NCBI GenBank assembly: GCA_017512465.1
Contig: JAFWGH010000078.1
Location: forward strand, 1-40,137
Direction of reading: 5' to 3'
Length of the DNA stretch: 40,137 nt
DNA from: Clostridia bacterium
Lineage (GTDB): Bacteria; Bacillota; Clostridia; Oscillospirales; Acutalibacteraceae
Of the stretch, positions 32,913 to 40,137 are shown piece by piece. Under the pieces are notes generated by a model, which was given only the letters and a program-made list of their open reading frames with translations, made no database searches and had not been told where the DNA came from. The first letter of the stretch is position 1; every line of letters starts with the position of its first letter. The translations under genes and the position numbers were made by a program.

Positions 32913-33662
32913 ATGGTAGTGCTCAAAACTGCAAGAGAAATAGAGCTGATGAAAGAGGCTTGCTATATTTCTGCAATGGCACTAAAGATAGCAGGGGAGG
33001 CAGTGGAACCCGGTGTATCCACCGCCGAGATAGATAAATTAGCGTATGACTATATTATCTCTCAAGGTGCTACACCGAACTTCCTTCACTTATATGACTT
33101 TCCTGCTACTGCATGCATATCCATAAATAATGAAGTGATTCACGGCATACCGAGCAAGAAGCGCATCATTAAAAACGGTGATATTGTTTCTATAGACCTC
33201 GGTGCCGCGATCCACGGCTTCAACGGCGATAACGCCGCCACCTTCCCCGCCGGTGATATCTCTCAACAGGCGCAGCGGCTGTGCGAAGTGACCGAGCAAA
33301 GCTTGTATAAAGGCATTGAAGCGGCACTCGCAGGTAGAAGGATCGGCGATATCGGCGCAGCGGTGCAGCAGCACTGCGAAGCGGCAGGCTACGGCGTAGT
33401 TCGTGACTTTGTCGGGCATGGAGTCGGCAAAAAGCTTCATGAAGATCCAAGTGTACCTAATTTCGGTACTGCCGGCAGAGGTGCTCGGCTTCTTCCGGGT
33501 ATGACCATTGCAATCGAGCCCATGATTACACAGGGTGATTACGCGGTCAAACAGTTATCGGATGGATGGACTATTGTAACGGCGGATGGCTCATTGGCGG
33601 CGCACTTCGAGCACACAGTTGCTATCACCAAAGATGGCCCCGTTATTATGACAAAGATTTAG
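32913..33662 (+). CDS. map: Methionine aminopeptidase type I
   Basis: The 249-residue metalloprotease removes the initiator methionine. Metal ligands appear in [16 protein letters not shown] (two aspartates), [12 protein letters not shown] (His), TIAIEPM (Glu) and the terminal FEHTVAI (Glu). It lacks the N-terminal zinc extension of some forms. It starts two bases after the adk stop and ends in TAG; a small hairpin lies before infA. Confidence 0.96.
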   Translation: MVVLKTAREIELMKEACYISAMALKIAGEAVEPGVSTAEIDKLAYDYIISQGATPNFLHLYDFPATACISINNEVIHGIPSKKRIIKNGDIVSIDLGAAIHGFNGDNAATFPAGDISQQAQRLCEVTEQSLYKGIEAALAGRRIGDIGAAVQQHCEAAGYGVVRDFVGHGVGKKLHEDPSVPNFGTAGRGARLLPGMTIAIEPMITQGDYAVKQLSDGWTIVTADGSLAAHFEHTVAITKDGPVIMTKI

Positions 33663-33665
33663 TTA

Positions 33666-33678
33666 GTGACACAGTCAC
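33666..33678 (+). repeat. Mini-hairpin between map and infA
   Basis: GTGAC-ACA-GTCAC has a 5-bp stem and a three-base loop, between the map stop and the AAGGAG of infA. It is the same shape as the hairpins of the intergenic islands but occurs singly inside the operon. Confidence 0.4.
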
Positions 33679-33691
33679 AAGGAGAAAATTT

Positions 33692-33910
33692 ATGTCAAAA
33701 TCTGATATGATTGAAATTGAAGGTACAGTTATTGAAGCTCTGCCGAATGCAATGTTCAGTGTAGAGCTTGAAAACGGACACAAAATATTAGCTCATATTT
33801 CGGGCAAGCTGCGTATGAATTATATTCGTATCCTTCCCGGAGACAAGGTAACGGTTGAAATGTCCCCCTATGATTTGACCAGAGGTCGCATCACATGGAG
33901 AACAAAGTAG
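33692..33910 (+). CDS. infA: Translation initiation factor IF-1
   Basis: The 72-residue OB-fold protein reads [48 protein letters not shown] and ends [13 protein letters not shown], as in bacterial IF-1. It occupies the A site during initiation. ATG 33692 follows CAAGGAGAAAATTT; the frame runs upstream into map but that part is not conserved. Confidence 0.97.
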   Translation: MSKSDMIEIEGTVIEALPNAMFSVELENGHKILAHISGKLRMNYIRILPGDKVTVEMSPYDLTRGRITWRTK

Positions 33911-33927
33911 ACGAAGGAGGTATTTAA

Positions 33928-34041
33928 ATGAAAGTTAGACCTTCAGTAAAGAAGATTTGCGATAAGTGCAAAATCATTAAGCGCAAGGGAAAAGTAATGG
34001 TTATTTGTGAAAATCCCAAGCATAAGCAGCGCCAAGGCTAA
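33928..34041 (+). CDS. rpmJ: Ribosomal protein L36, zinc form
   Basis: The 37-residue L36 reads [20 protein letters not shown] and ends [11 protein letters not shown], with zinc ligands Cys11, Cys14, Cys27 and His32. It stabilises 23S rRNA near the GTPase centre. GAAGGAGGT precedes the ATG. The gene is shorter than 60 codons and easily missed. Confidence 0.97.
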   Translation: MKVRPSVKKICDKCKIIKRKGKVMVICENPKHKQRQG

Positions 34042-34072
34042 TTGGCGAGTGATTCAAATGGAGGTGCATTAA

Positions 34073-34441
34073 ATGGCACGAATTTCTGGTGTCGATCTTC
34101 CGAGAAATAAGAGGATCGAGGTAGGTTTAACCTACATCTATGGTATTGGTCCGAAGATTGCAAACGATATTATCACGGCAACCGGCATTAACCCCGACAC
34201 AAGAGTTAATGACCTTACCGAGTCTGAAGTTTCCGCAATCCGTGACTATATCGAAGAGAATGTTACTGTTGAAGGTGACCTTCGCCGTAACACTCAATAC
34301 GACATTAAGAGACTTATTGAAATCGGCTGCTATCGTGGTATCAGACATCGTAAGGGTTTACCGGTTAGAGGTCAAAACTCTAAGACAAATGCTCGTACCA
34401 GAAAAGGTCCCAAAAAGACTATAGCAAACAAGAAGAAGTAA
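34073..34441 (+). CDS. rpsM: Ribosomal protein S13
   Basis: The 122-residue S13 begins [26 protein letters not shown] and carries [17 protein letters not shown] followed by [18 protein letters not shown], the basic tail contacting tRNA. TGGAGGTGC precedes the ATG. Confidence 0.97.
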   Translation: MARISGVDLPRNKRIEVGLTYIYGIGPKIANDIITATGINPDTRVNDLTESEVSAIRDYIEENVTVEGDLRRNTQYDIKRLIEIGCYRGIRHRKGLPVRGQNSKTNARTRKGPKKTIANKKK

Positions 34442-34457
34442 GTCAGGAGGTAAAAAA

Positions 34458-34856
34458 ATGGCAGCAAAAGGTTCAAGAAAAACCACTTCTCACCGCCGTG
34501 TTAAAAAGAACATTGAAAGCGGTGCAGCGCACATTCAATCAACCTTCAATAATACTATCGTCACAATCACTGATACTCAGGGTAATGCTGTATCATGGGC
34601 AAGTGCAGGTGAGCTTGGATTCAAAGGCTCCCGTAAGTCCACACCGTTCGCAGCACAGCAGGCAGCGGAAACCGCAGCAGCTGCAGCGATTGAACATGGT
34701 ATGAAAACAGTTGAAGTTTATGTTAAGGGTCCCGGTCAGGGCCGTGAATCAGCTATCCGTGCGTTACAAACAGCAGGTCTTAACATCACTATGATTAAAG
34801 ATGTCACACCGATTCCGCACAATGGCTGCCGTCCGCCTAAGCGCAGACGTGTTTAA
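34458..34856 (+). CDS. rpsK: Ribosomal protein S11
   Basis: The 132-residue S11 shows [19 protein letters not shown] (about 26-44), [14 protein letters not shown] and the C-terminal [16 protein letters not shown]. It lines the mRNA path on the platform. CAGGAGGTAAAA precedes the ATG. Confidence 0.97.
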   Translation: MAAKGSRKTTSHRRVKKNIESGAAHIQSTFNNTIVTITDTQGNAVSWASAGELGFKGSRKSTPFAAQQAAETAAAAAIEHGMKTVEVYVKGPGQGRESAIRALQTAGLNITMIKDVTPIPHNGCRPPKRRRV

Positions 34857-34877
34857 TCTTAACGGAGGTAAATGTAA

Positions 34878-35498
34878 ATGGCAAGATATACTGGAGCAGT
34901 ATGTAAGCAGTGCCGTCGTGAAGGCAAAAAGCTTTTCTTAAAGGGCGACAGATGCTACACAAATAAGTGCGGCTTTGAGCGCCGTTCATATGCTCCCGGT
35001 CAACATGGCCAGGGCAGGAAAAAGAATTCCGAATATGGTATTCAGCTTCGTGCAAAGCAAACTGCAAGAAGATACTACGGTATTCCCGAAAAGCAGTTTC
35101 ATAAGTATTTTGAAATCGCCGAGAAGAAAGTCGGCGTAACAGGTGACAATCTGTTGCAACTTTGTGAAAGCCGTTTAGATAATGTTGTTTATTCGGCATC
35201 TTGGGGTAAGAGCCGTTCTCAGGCAAGACAACTTGTTAACCACGGTCACTTCACCGTAAATGGTGTAAGCTGTAATATTCCATCTCGTCTTTTAAAGGTA
35301 GGCGATGTTGTAGCGATTAAAGAGACCAGTGCACAGAAGAACGAATTCAAAGCTATGCTTGAAGAAAAAGCATCCCGTCCGATTCCTCAGTGGTTGGCAG
35401 TAGATGGTACTACTGCAAAGGTGGAAAGACTTCCCGAAAGAGAAGAAATCACCGTACCTGTTGAGGAACACCTTATCGTCGAGTTCTATTCTAAATAA
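34878..35498 (+). CDS. rpsD: Ribosomal protein S4, zinc form
   Basis: The 206-residue S4 has an N-terminal zinc ribbon (CKQC, CYTNKC), [29 protein letters not shown] and an S4 RNA-binding domain ([31 protein letters not shown]). It nucleates 30S assembly. Placement between rpsK and rpoA is usual in Clostridia. AACGGAGGTAAATG precedes the ATG; 63 bp follow before rpoA. Confidence 0.97.
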   Translation: MARYTGAVCKQCRREGKKLFLKGDRCYTNKCGFERRSYAPGQHGQGRKKNSEYGIQLRAKQTARRYYGIPEKQFHKYFEIAEKKVGVTGDNLLQLCESRLDNVVYSASWGKSRSQARQLVNHGHFTVNGVSCNIPSRLLKVGDVVAIKETSAQKNEFKAMLEEKASRPIPQWLAVDGTTAKVERLPEREEITVPVEEHLIVEFYSK

Positions 35499-35561
35499 TA
35501 TTATTCTATCTATTTATTATTTGGTATTGTTCGACAATCAATTATTTAAGGAGGCTTTCGC

Positions 35562-36512
35562 ATGATAGAAATCAACAAGCCTACAATCGAAGCTCTCGAT
35601 TTAGCTGCTGATGGAACTTATGGTAAATTTGTATTGGAACCGCTTGAAAGAGGTTTCGGTACAACACTTGGTAACAGCTTGAGAAGAGTACTTTTGTCCT
35701 CTCTTCCCGGCTATGCTATCACCTCAATTAAAATTGATGGTATTCTCCATGAGTTTTCAACCGTTCCCCATGTTAAGGAAGACATCACCGAAATGGTACT
35801 CAATTTCAAAGATGTAATTCTCAAAATACATTCGGGTGACGATAAAATTGCATACATTGATGCAGTAGGACCCTGTGAAGTGAAGGCAGGGGATATCCGC
35901 ACCGATTCCGATGTGGACATTCTCAATCCCGAGCTGCACATCGCAACTCTCGAAGAGGGCGCTCACCTCAATATTGAGTTAACTCTCGGCAGAGGCCGCG
36001 GTTGGGTCACAGCGGAACGCAACAAACAACTTTTACAACCGGCTATCGGTGTGATTGCGATTGATTCTATTTATACTCCGGTATTAAGAGTGAATCACAC
36101 AGTTGAAAACACCCGTGTCGGTCAAATTACGGATTATGATAAGCTTTCTCTGGAGATTTGGACCAATGGTACCATCTCTGCAACGGAAGCGGTATCATTA
36201 GGTGCCAAAATCCTCAACGAGCATCTCAATCTCTTCATCGACCTTTCCGATGAAACTTATGATACTGAGATTATGGTTGAGCACCCTGATAATTCGAAAG
36301 AAAAGGTTCTCGAGATGACCATTGAGGAATTTGACTTGAGCGTGCGTTCCTTTAATTGCTTAAAGAGAGCCGGCATCAATACAGTAGAGGACCTTATCAG
36401 CAGGTCTGAAGATGACATGATGAAGGTTAGAAACCTCGGTAGAAAATCTCTCGATGAAGTAGTCGGTAAGCTTGCACAGTTAGGCTTAACACTGCGCAGA
36501 GATGATGACTAA
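35562..36512 (+). CDS. rpoA: RNA polymerase alpha subunit
   Basis: The 316-residue subunit has the assembly domain (about 1-230; [48 protein letters not shown]) and the DNA- and activator-binding C-terminal domain (about 245-316; [29 protein letters not shown]). The C-terminal domain is the expected contact of the Crp/Fnr regulator encoded at 1680-2372. AAGGAGGC precedes the ATG. Confidence 0.98.
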   Translation: MIEINKPTIEALDLAADGTYGKFVLEPLERGFGTTLGNSLRRVLLSSLPGYAITSIKIDGILHEFSTVPHVKEDITEMVLNFKDVILKIHSGDDKIAYIDAVGPCEVKAGDIRTDSDVDILNPELHIATLEEGAHLNIELTLGRGRGWVTAERNKQLLQPAIGVIAIDSIYTPVLRVNHTVENTRVGQITDYDKLSLEIWTNGTISATEAVSLGAKILNEHLNLFIDLSDETYDTEIMVEHPDNSKEKVLEMTIEEFDLSVRSFNCLKRAGINTVEDLISRSEDDMMKVRNLGRKSLDEVVGKLAQLGLTLRRDDD

Positions 36513-36549
36513 GCGTACTAACCGAAATCGGTAAAGGAGGAATTTCTTA

Positions 36550-36909
36550 ATGCCCGGTAGTAGAAAATTAGGTAGAAAGTCCGATAGCAGAAAAGCAATG
36601 CTTCGCGCTATGGTCACTTTCCTTATTGAAAACGGCAAAATTGAAACCACCGTTACACGCGCAAAAGAAGTTCGTTCCGTAGCAGAGAAATATATCACTC
36701 TTGCTAAGAACGATACGCTTCATACAAGAAGACAGGCACTCGCTTTCATCACAAAGGAAGATGTAGTCAAAAAGCTTTTTGAAGAAGTAGCGCCTAAATA
36801 TAAAGATGTAAACGGCGGCTATACTCGCATTATTAAGACCGGTCCGCGTCGCGGTGACGCAGCCGAGATGTGTATTATCGAATTGATCGATAAGGATGCG
36901 AAGAAATAA
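36550..36909 (+). CDS. rplQ: Ribosomal protein L17
   Basis: The 119-residue L17 reads [20 protein letters not shown] near the N terminus and [21 protein letters not shown]. It lies near the tunnel exit. AAAGGAGGAATTT precedes the ATG. It is the last gene of the operon, with a strong terminator 13 bases after its stop. Confidence 0.97.
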   Translation: MPGSRKLGRKSDSRKAMLRAMVTFLIENGKIETTVTRAKEVRSVAEKYITLAKNDTLHTRRQALAFITKEDVVKKLFEEVAPKYKDVNGGYTRIIKTGPRRGDAAEMCIIELIDKDAKK

Positions 36910-36921
36910 TTAAAAAAATAC

Positions 36922-36953
36922 CCGTGTGCTGAAAAAGCACACGGCTTTTTTTT
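36922..36953 (+). terminator. Terminator of the S10-spc-alpha operon
   Basis: CCGTGTGCT (36922-36930) pairs perfectly with AGCACACGG (36936-36944), loop GAAAA, followed by eight T (36946-36953). Confidence 0.95.
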
Positions 36954-37389
36954 GAATGAAGAATGAATAATGAAGAATGAAGAATTGTGGTGGCGAGGCA
37001 GAGCCTCGCAATTTAAAATGCGAAGCTTCGCTTCGCTACCTTAATTCAAAATTCAACATTCAAAATTCAACATTGCAATTAAAATGTGCCGCAAGCGGCA
37101 CCGCCTTCATTCTACTTTTTAATTTCTACATTCTAATTTTCATTTAGCATTTAGCATTTTGAATTTAGCATTCAAAATTATTCGCGCAAGCGAACCTTGC
37201 CCGCACCCGTTCCGCTCCGCTCTAAGGCTCACTGCGTTCGCAATGAGGAATGAGGAATTCGGAATTAAAGGTGGCAACGCAAAGCGTTGTTTTTTTTATG
37301 TGCCTCAAGCGGCACAACTGAACACTGAAAACTGAAAACTGAAAACTGTTCGCGCAAGCGAACCATGCCTGCATCCTGTTCGCGCAGAG
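36954..37389. repeat. Intergenic island of word repeats and mini-hairpins
   Basis: No gene is seen. AATGAAG words (36954-36985) are followed by hairpins GCGAGGC-AGA-GCCTCGC (36993-37009) and GCGAAGC-TTC-GCTTCGC (37020-37036), ATTCAAA/ATTCAAC words (37044-37073), GTGCCG/CGGCAC (37086-37101) and TTTAGCA words (about 37144-37172). Then come TTCGC-GCAA-GCGAA hairpins (near 37181 and 37350), the GC-rich word shared with 4296-4319 (37200-37223), CAACGC-AAA-GCGTTG with a T8 tail (37275-37297) and AAAACTG words (37317-37348). Confidence 0.7.
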
Positions 37390-37439
37390 AATCAGAAAAA
37401 CCTCGACAAAGCGTCTGCCCTGTCGAGGTTTCTCTGATT
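37390..37439. terminator. Hairpin terminator downstream of the decayed FN3 locus
   Basis: CCTCGACA (37401-37408) pairs with TGTCGAGG (37421-37428), extended by an outer AATCAGA/TCTGATT pair of arms (37390-37396 with 37433-37439). Its loop and right arm share the 15-mer GTCTGCCCTGTCGAG with the rRNA leader at 39922-39936. Confidence 0.6.
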
Positions 37440-37485
37440 AAAAATAAAATCTGAAAGGATTTATGATGAAAGATATAATTGTTAT

Positions 37486-37968
37486 TTAATAGTCCAAGTC
37501 AGAAATGGTAGCCGACCAGTTGCTGTAGTAGTTTTTCCCGTCAATTTTATTGTAGGCTCTCATTCTGTAACAACCGGCATTATGTGTTTGCAAAACTGCC
37601 TATCACGATCATATTGCCTTTGCGGATGCAACATTAGACCATGCACTGTAGTAGTTTTTACCGTTTACACTATTCACGGTTCTCATTCTATAATAATAAG
37701 ATGTACCTTCCTCGGAATCCACATTCATTATAACATAATAATCACTATTATTAGAAAAACTCCATATCCAAGGATTTGATGCAGTTGTATCGCTGCTATT
37801 GGTACTGCGCTTATTTTTGGAATTGTTAAGCTTTGTGGAGGCATCCGCCCTAAAGTCTGAATATTTGGACATTTGAATTTGGTATCCTGTGCAGTCCTTT
37901 ACATTAGCGAAGTGTACTTCAACATAGTTTAACTCCTTATCATAATAAGCCTTTATTTTTGTCGACAC
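37486..37968 (-). pseudogene. Decayed FN3-domain fragment
   Basis: An open frame from ATG 37968 to 37609 encodes 119 residues with no signal peptide, containing TGYQIQMSKYSDF and YYYRMRTVNSVNGKNYYSAWSNV, halves of an FN3-like domain. Downstream, in another frame ending at the TAA at 37488-37486, is a second copy of the same ending, GCYRMRAYNKIDGKNYYSNW. Both resemble the FN3 repeats of the neighbouring gene at 38002-39288. The locus looks like the tail of a tandem FN3 gene broken by frameshift and loss of its front. Confidence 0.6.
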
Positions 37969-37973
37969 TCTGA

Positions 37974-38000
37974 GACATCAGCGGCAAAGCCGCTGATGTC
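37974..38000. repeat. 27-nt hairpin with a three-base loop
   Basis: GACATCAGCGGC (37974-37985) and GCCGCTGATGTC (37989-38000) form a perfect 12-bp stem around AAA, directly after the stop of the minus-strand zinc/FN3 gene. No U-tract follows on the minus strand, so it is not an obvious terminator; it is the longest of the three-base-loop hairpins. Confidence 0.7.
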
Positions 38001-38001
38001 A

Positions 38002-39288
38002 TTAAATATATTCCGCACCGCGCTCATTCATCACTTGGCATGTTGCTTTGCTCAAAGTGAAGTATGCGGTTTTGTTGTTGCCTTCTCCTTCGTAGTATAC
38101 TTGCAAAATACCGGTTACCCTAATCCAAGGATGGTCGCTGTTTGTATCGCCGTTTTTGGGCACATAAGAAGGATATTTGCCATCGGCTGTGGTAAATTCA
38201 AAACCGCACATACTGTCTTCTTCACCGGGGGCGCCGTGAATCAGGCGATAGACATAGTAGTAAGTTCCACCGTTTTGCGATGTAAGGTCTTCCAAGTCAT
38301 ACAAGCCGTCAATTTGTATCTTTTTTCCCAAATACTTGGAGGGATTGTTATAGATATCACTCACTTGCGCAGCGTAGGTCTCTGCCTTAATGGTGACAAA
38401 TGTCGCAGCTGCTTTAGTCGTAACGCTCTTCGCTTTTGACCAAGCGGAGTAGTAGTTCTTACCGCCAAATGTTCTGTAGGTTCTCACGCGAACATAATAT
38501 TTTGTTTTGCCCTTTAAACCGCTGATTGTCAGCGAGGTTTTATTTTTTACCGACTTATTTTTGTTGTTTTTAAAATTGCTTTTGGTGCTGTATTGAATTT
38601 GGTAGCCGGTAGTGTTCTTGGTTTGCTTTTTCCAACTTACCGTAAAAGCTGCACTCTTTGAAACAATTTTCGAAATGGAGGTCGGCGCAGGTTTTGCAAG
38701 CTTTTTAGTTACAACACTCTTAACACCGGACCAAGAGGAAGAATACCTTCTTCCGTAAGCCGACTTGTAGCTTCTTACGCGCACATAGTATTTTGTGTTT
38801 GCCTTTAAACCGCTAATGCTCACGGATGTATTGGCATTACCGCTAATGAGTTCGTAGTCTTTATTTTTTTTAAACTTACTGTCAGTGGCATACTGAACTT
38901 CATAACCGGCTGTTTGTACTGTCTGCCTCTTCCAACTCACTGTAAAGCCCACAGCTTTCGGAACTATCTTTTTAATAGAAGTTGGTTTCGGCTCCGGAAT
39001 ATCAATAACCTCATACCCATTCTGACAGCGAGGGCATTTGATTGTTCTATGACCATTACATGCCGGACAAGCGTAATACTTCCATACGTGATCATAAAGA
39101 TCCCAATACTTACTTTTTCCGCTGCCACTGCAAGCTTTGCATACATAATATCCTTTTCCGTTACAATTTGTACATACAGATCTTATGATTTTGGCTTGTG
39201 CCGGAGCGATTACCGCCGCCGAAGTGATAAGAATGACAAGCGCTAAAACCAACGAAAGTGATTTATTCAACACAGACTTAATTTCCAT
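38002..39288 (-). CDS. Secreted protein with DnaJ-type CXXC zinc motifs and FN3 domains
   Basis: From ATG 39288 the product is 428 residues; a GTG at 39297 is also in frame, but AGAGGTG lies six bases before 39288. A signal peptide ends near APAQA (about residue 32). Four CXXC pairs follow (about residues 39/42, 50/53, 74/77, 85/88) in CTNCNGKG, CKACSGSG, CPACNGHR and CPRCQNGY, closely resembling the zinc-binding repeats of DnaJ. Two FN3-like repeats (about 105-200 and 205-295) each end YYVRVR...W(S/K). The C-terminal region (about 300-428) looks like an OB-fold binding domain (YLGKKIQIDG; HPWIRVTGIL). Function unknown; extracellular metal or surface binding is inferred. Confidence 0.8.
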   Translation of the reverse strand: MEIKSVLNKSLSLVLALVILITSAAVIAPAQAKIIRSVCTNCNGKGYYVCKACSGSGKSKYWDLYDHVWKYYACPACNGHRTIKCPRCQNGYEVIDIPEPKPTSIKKIVPKAVGFTVSWKRQTVQTAGYEVQYATDSKFKKNKDYELISGNANTSVSISGLKANTKYYVRVRSYKSAYGRRYSSSWSGVKSVVTKKLAKPAPTSISKIVSKSAAFTVSWKKQTKNTTGYQIQYSTKSNFKNNKNKSVKNKTSLTISGLKGKTKYYVRVRTYRTFGGKNYYSAWSKAKSVTTKAAATFVTIKAETYAAQVSDIYNNPSKYLGKKIQIDGLYDLEDLTSQNGGTYYYVYRLIHGAPGEEDSMCGFEFTTADGKYPSYVPKNGDTNSDHPWIRVTGILQVYYEGEGNNKTAYFTLSKATCQVMNERGAEYI

Positions 39289-39297
39289 ATTTTTCAC

Positions 39298-39870
39298 CTC
39301 TAAACAAATATATTATTAGAATATCAAATAATTTTACTATTGTCAATGATACTCACCATGTTTTTTTGAAAACGAAATACGAAATACCACCCGCTCAGCG
39401 TTGATTTGCTCTGCCCTTTAAGGAAGTGTTGCGGCGCTGAATATTATCTGCACCGCTGCCGCCAAGACAGTCATAAGTGTAGTGAGTGCTGAAATCATTG
39501 CTAATGTTTTGTGAATGTCTTTTTCATTTTTCTATTCTCCTCTCGTGTTTCTTTGTCCATAGTATAGCACCGCATTTGCGGTTTTTTCTCTTTTTCACAG
39601 AATTGTGGAGCGAAACGGCATTTTTAAGTGAAAATGCGTATTTGCCGACTGCTGAGTTCTGAATTGTTTTGCCATGTTTTCACTCCCTAATACATTGTAT
39701 AAAAACATTATAGCACAATAAAAAATAAAATACAATATTAATAATATTAATTACTATATTCATAACTTGTTGAAAAAGCGCGAAAAGCATACTAATCCGT
39801 CAACAAAGTAAACATGGATTTGTTGAAAAGAACGAAATTAAAAAAAGTTCAAAAAAAGTGAAAATTTTTC
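39298..39870. other. AT-rich non-coding stretch before the rRNA promoter
   Basis: No intact gene is seen. It contains a decayed signal-peptide fragment (39418-39527), a small plus-strand terminator-like hairpin ACCGC-ATTT-GCGGT with a T-run (39569-39587) and A/T-rich sequence up to the rRNA promoter. Confidence 0.5.
39418..39527 (-). pseudogene. Decayed short secreted-peptide gene fragment
   Basis: GGAGAATAGAAAA precedes an ATG at 39527 that reads MKKTFTKH then stops. One added base gives MKKTFTK-TLAMISALTTLM and on through TVLAAAVQIIFSAATLP to a stop at 39418, a typical signal peptide. The good ribosome binding site and single frameshift suggest a broken gene for a small exported peptide, or a truncated remnant of a surface protein. 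Confidence 0.4.
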
Positions 39871-39898
39871 TTGACTTTTATAATAATTTTGATATAAT
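39871..39898 (+). promoter_or_regulatory. rRNA operon promoter
   Basis: TTGACT (39871-39876) and TATAAT (39893-39898) have a 16-bp spacer and an A/T-rich upstream region (39820-39870) that may act as an UP element. The start is predicted near 39905. Confidence 0.75.
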
Positions 39899-39904
39899 AG
39901 TAAA

Positions 39905-40111
39905 GCACTCTGCGAAAAGGGGTCTGCCCTGTCGAGTGTACATGGACCTTGAAAATTAAACAGTGACAAGAAAAAAGGAACCTGAAATTTTTTTAAGTTT
40001 TAGCAAACTTTAAATCGTACAGTAAATTGTACAACGGTCAGTCAGCAGACTGAAATGAGCGAACAAAGCTCTAAAAGGATATCACAGGTCTTCGGACCTT
40101 TGATATATAAT
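39905..40111 (+). ncRNA. rRNA leader with processing hairpin
   Basis: About 207 nt separate the promoter from 16S. CACTC/GAGTG (39906-39910 with 39934-39938) encloses the 15-mer shared with 37413-37427. GCTCTAAAA (near 40068) resembles boxA. A helix of ATATCA (40079-40084) with TGATAT (40101-40106), capped by AGGTC-TTCG-GACCT (40086-40099) with a cUUCGg tetraloop, ends just before the 16S start and may be part of the RNase III processing region. Confidence 0.6.
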
Positions 40112-40137
40112 TTTTTAGAGAGTTTGATCCTGGCTCA
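40112..40137 (+). rRNA. rrs: 16S ribosomal RNA, 5' end only
   Basis: The window ends in AGAGTTTGATCCTGGCTCA (40119-40137), the universal 5' region of bacterial 16S rRNA (E. coli position 8 onwards). The mature 5' end is placed about seven bases earlier. The rest of the gene lies outside the window. Confidence 0.95.

Noticed and set aside
1..40137. tRNA genes, transposases, integrases or prophage genes
   Set aside because: No tRNA cloverleaf with a GTTCRA arm and no mobile-element protein was recognised on either strand.

Overview
The window looks like a chromosomal segment of a low-to-mid GC Gram-positive anaerobe of the class Clostridia, probably near Ruminococcaceae/Oscillospiraceae. The grounds are the gene order of the S10-spc-alpha ribosomal operon (rpsD between rpsK and rpoA; adk-map-infA-rpmJ after secY), zinc-ribbon forms of S14, L36, S4 and L24, a secreted dockerin protein, FN3-type surface proteins, strong AGGAGG ribosome binding sites and TTGACA/TATAAT promoters. 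No species can be named from sequence alone.

Left part (1-15200). A membrane SpoIIE-type phosphatase and a Crp/Fnr-family regulator lie on the minus strand. Divergent from the regulator is a compact redox cassette: a TlpA-like thioredoxin lipoprotein, a 49-residue CXXC protein and a NapH-like polyferredoxin. A perfect dyad (TGTTGC-N4-GCAACA) lies between the regulator and the cassette and recurs upstream of a DUF438/hemerythrin/PAS protein at 11911. In front of the regulator and the DUF438 gene it sits about 41 bp upstream of the predicted start, so a small Crp/Fnr regulon is visible. Between these lie a dockerin protein, a zinc-ribbon membrane protein split by one in-frame TAG, and a sulfur block: an Rrf2/IscR-like repressor divergent from iscS-iscU-metY-cysK with two matching operators. 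A secreted FN3-like gene at 13707 carries a frameshift.

Middle (15200-21500). Malic enzyme, an Ldh_2-family dehydrogenase and glycerol kinase are on the minus strand; a CpsB-type PHP phosphatase is on the plus strand. The gaps here, and at 4132-4575 and 36954-37390, are built from tiny hairpins with mostly three-base loops, often joined by constant spacers, and from runs of short quasi-repeated words. These intergenic islands are the most unusual structure in the window.

Right part (21480-36953). A TTGACT-17-TAGAAT promoter and a structured leader of about 314 nt precede 31 co-oriented genes from rpsJ to rplQ, covering ribosomal proteins, SecY, adenylate kinase, methionine aminopeptidase, IF-1 and RNA polymerase alpha, closed by an intrinsic terminator at 36922-36953.

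Right end (36954-40137). A hairpin/word island, a decayed FN3 fragment, a secreted protein with DnaJ-type CXXC zinc motifs plus FN3 domains, a decayed signal-peptide fragment, and then an rRNA promoter, leader and the first bases of a 16S rRNA gene that runs off the window.
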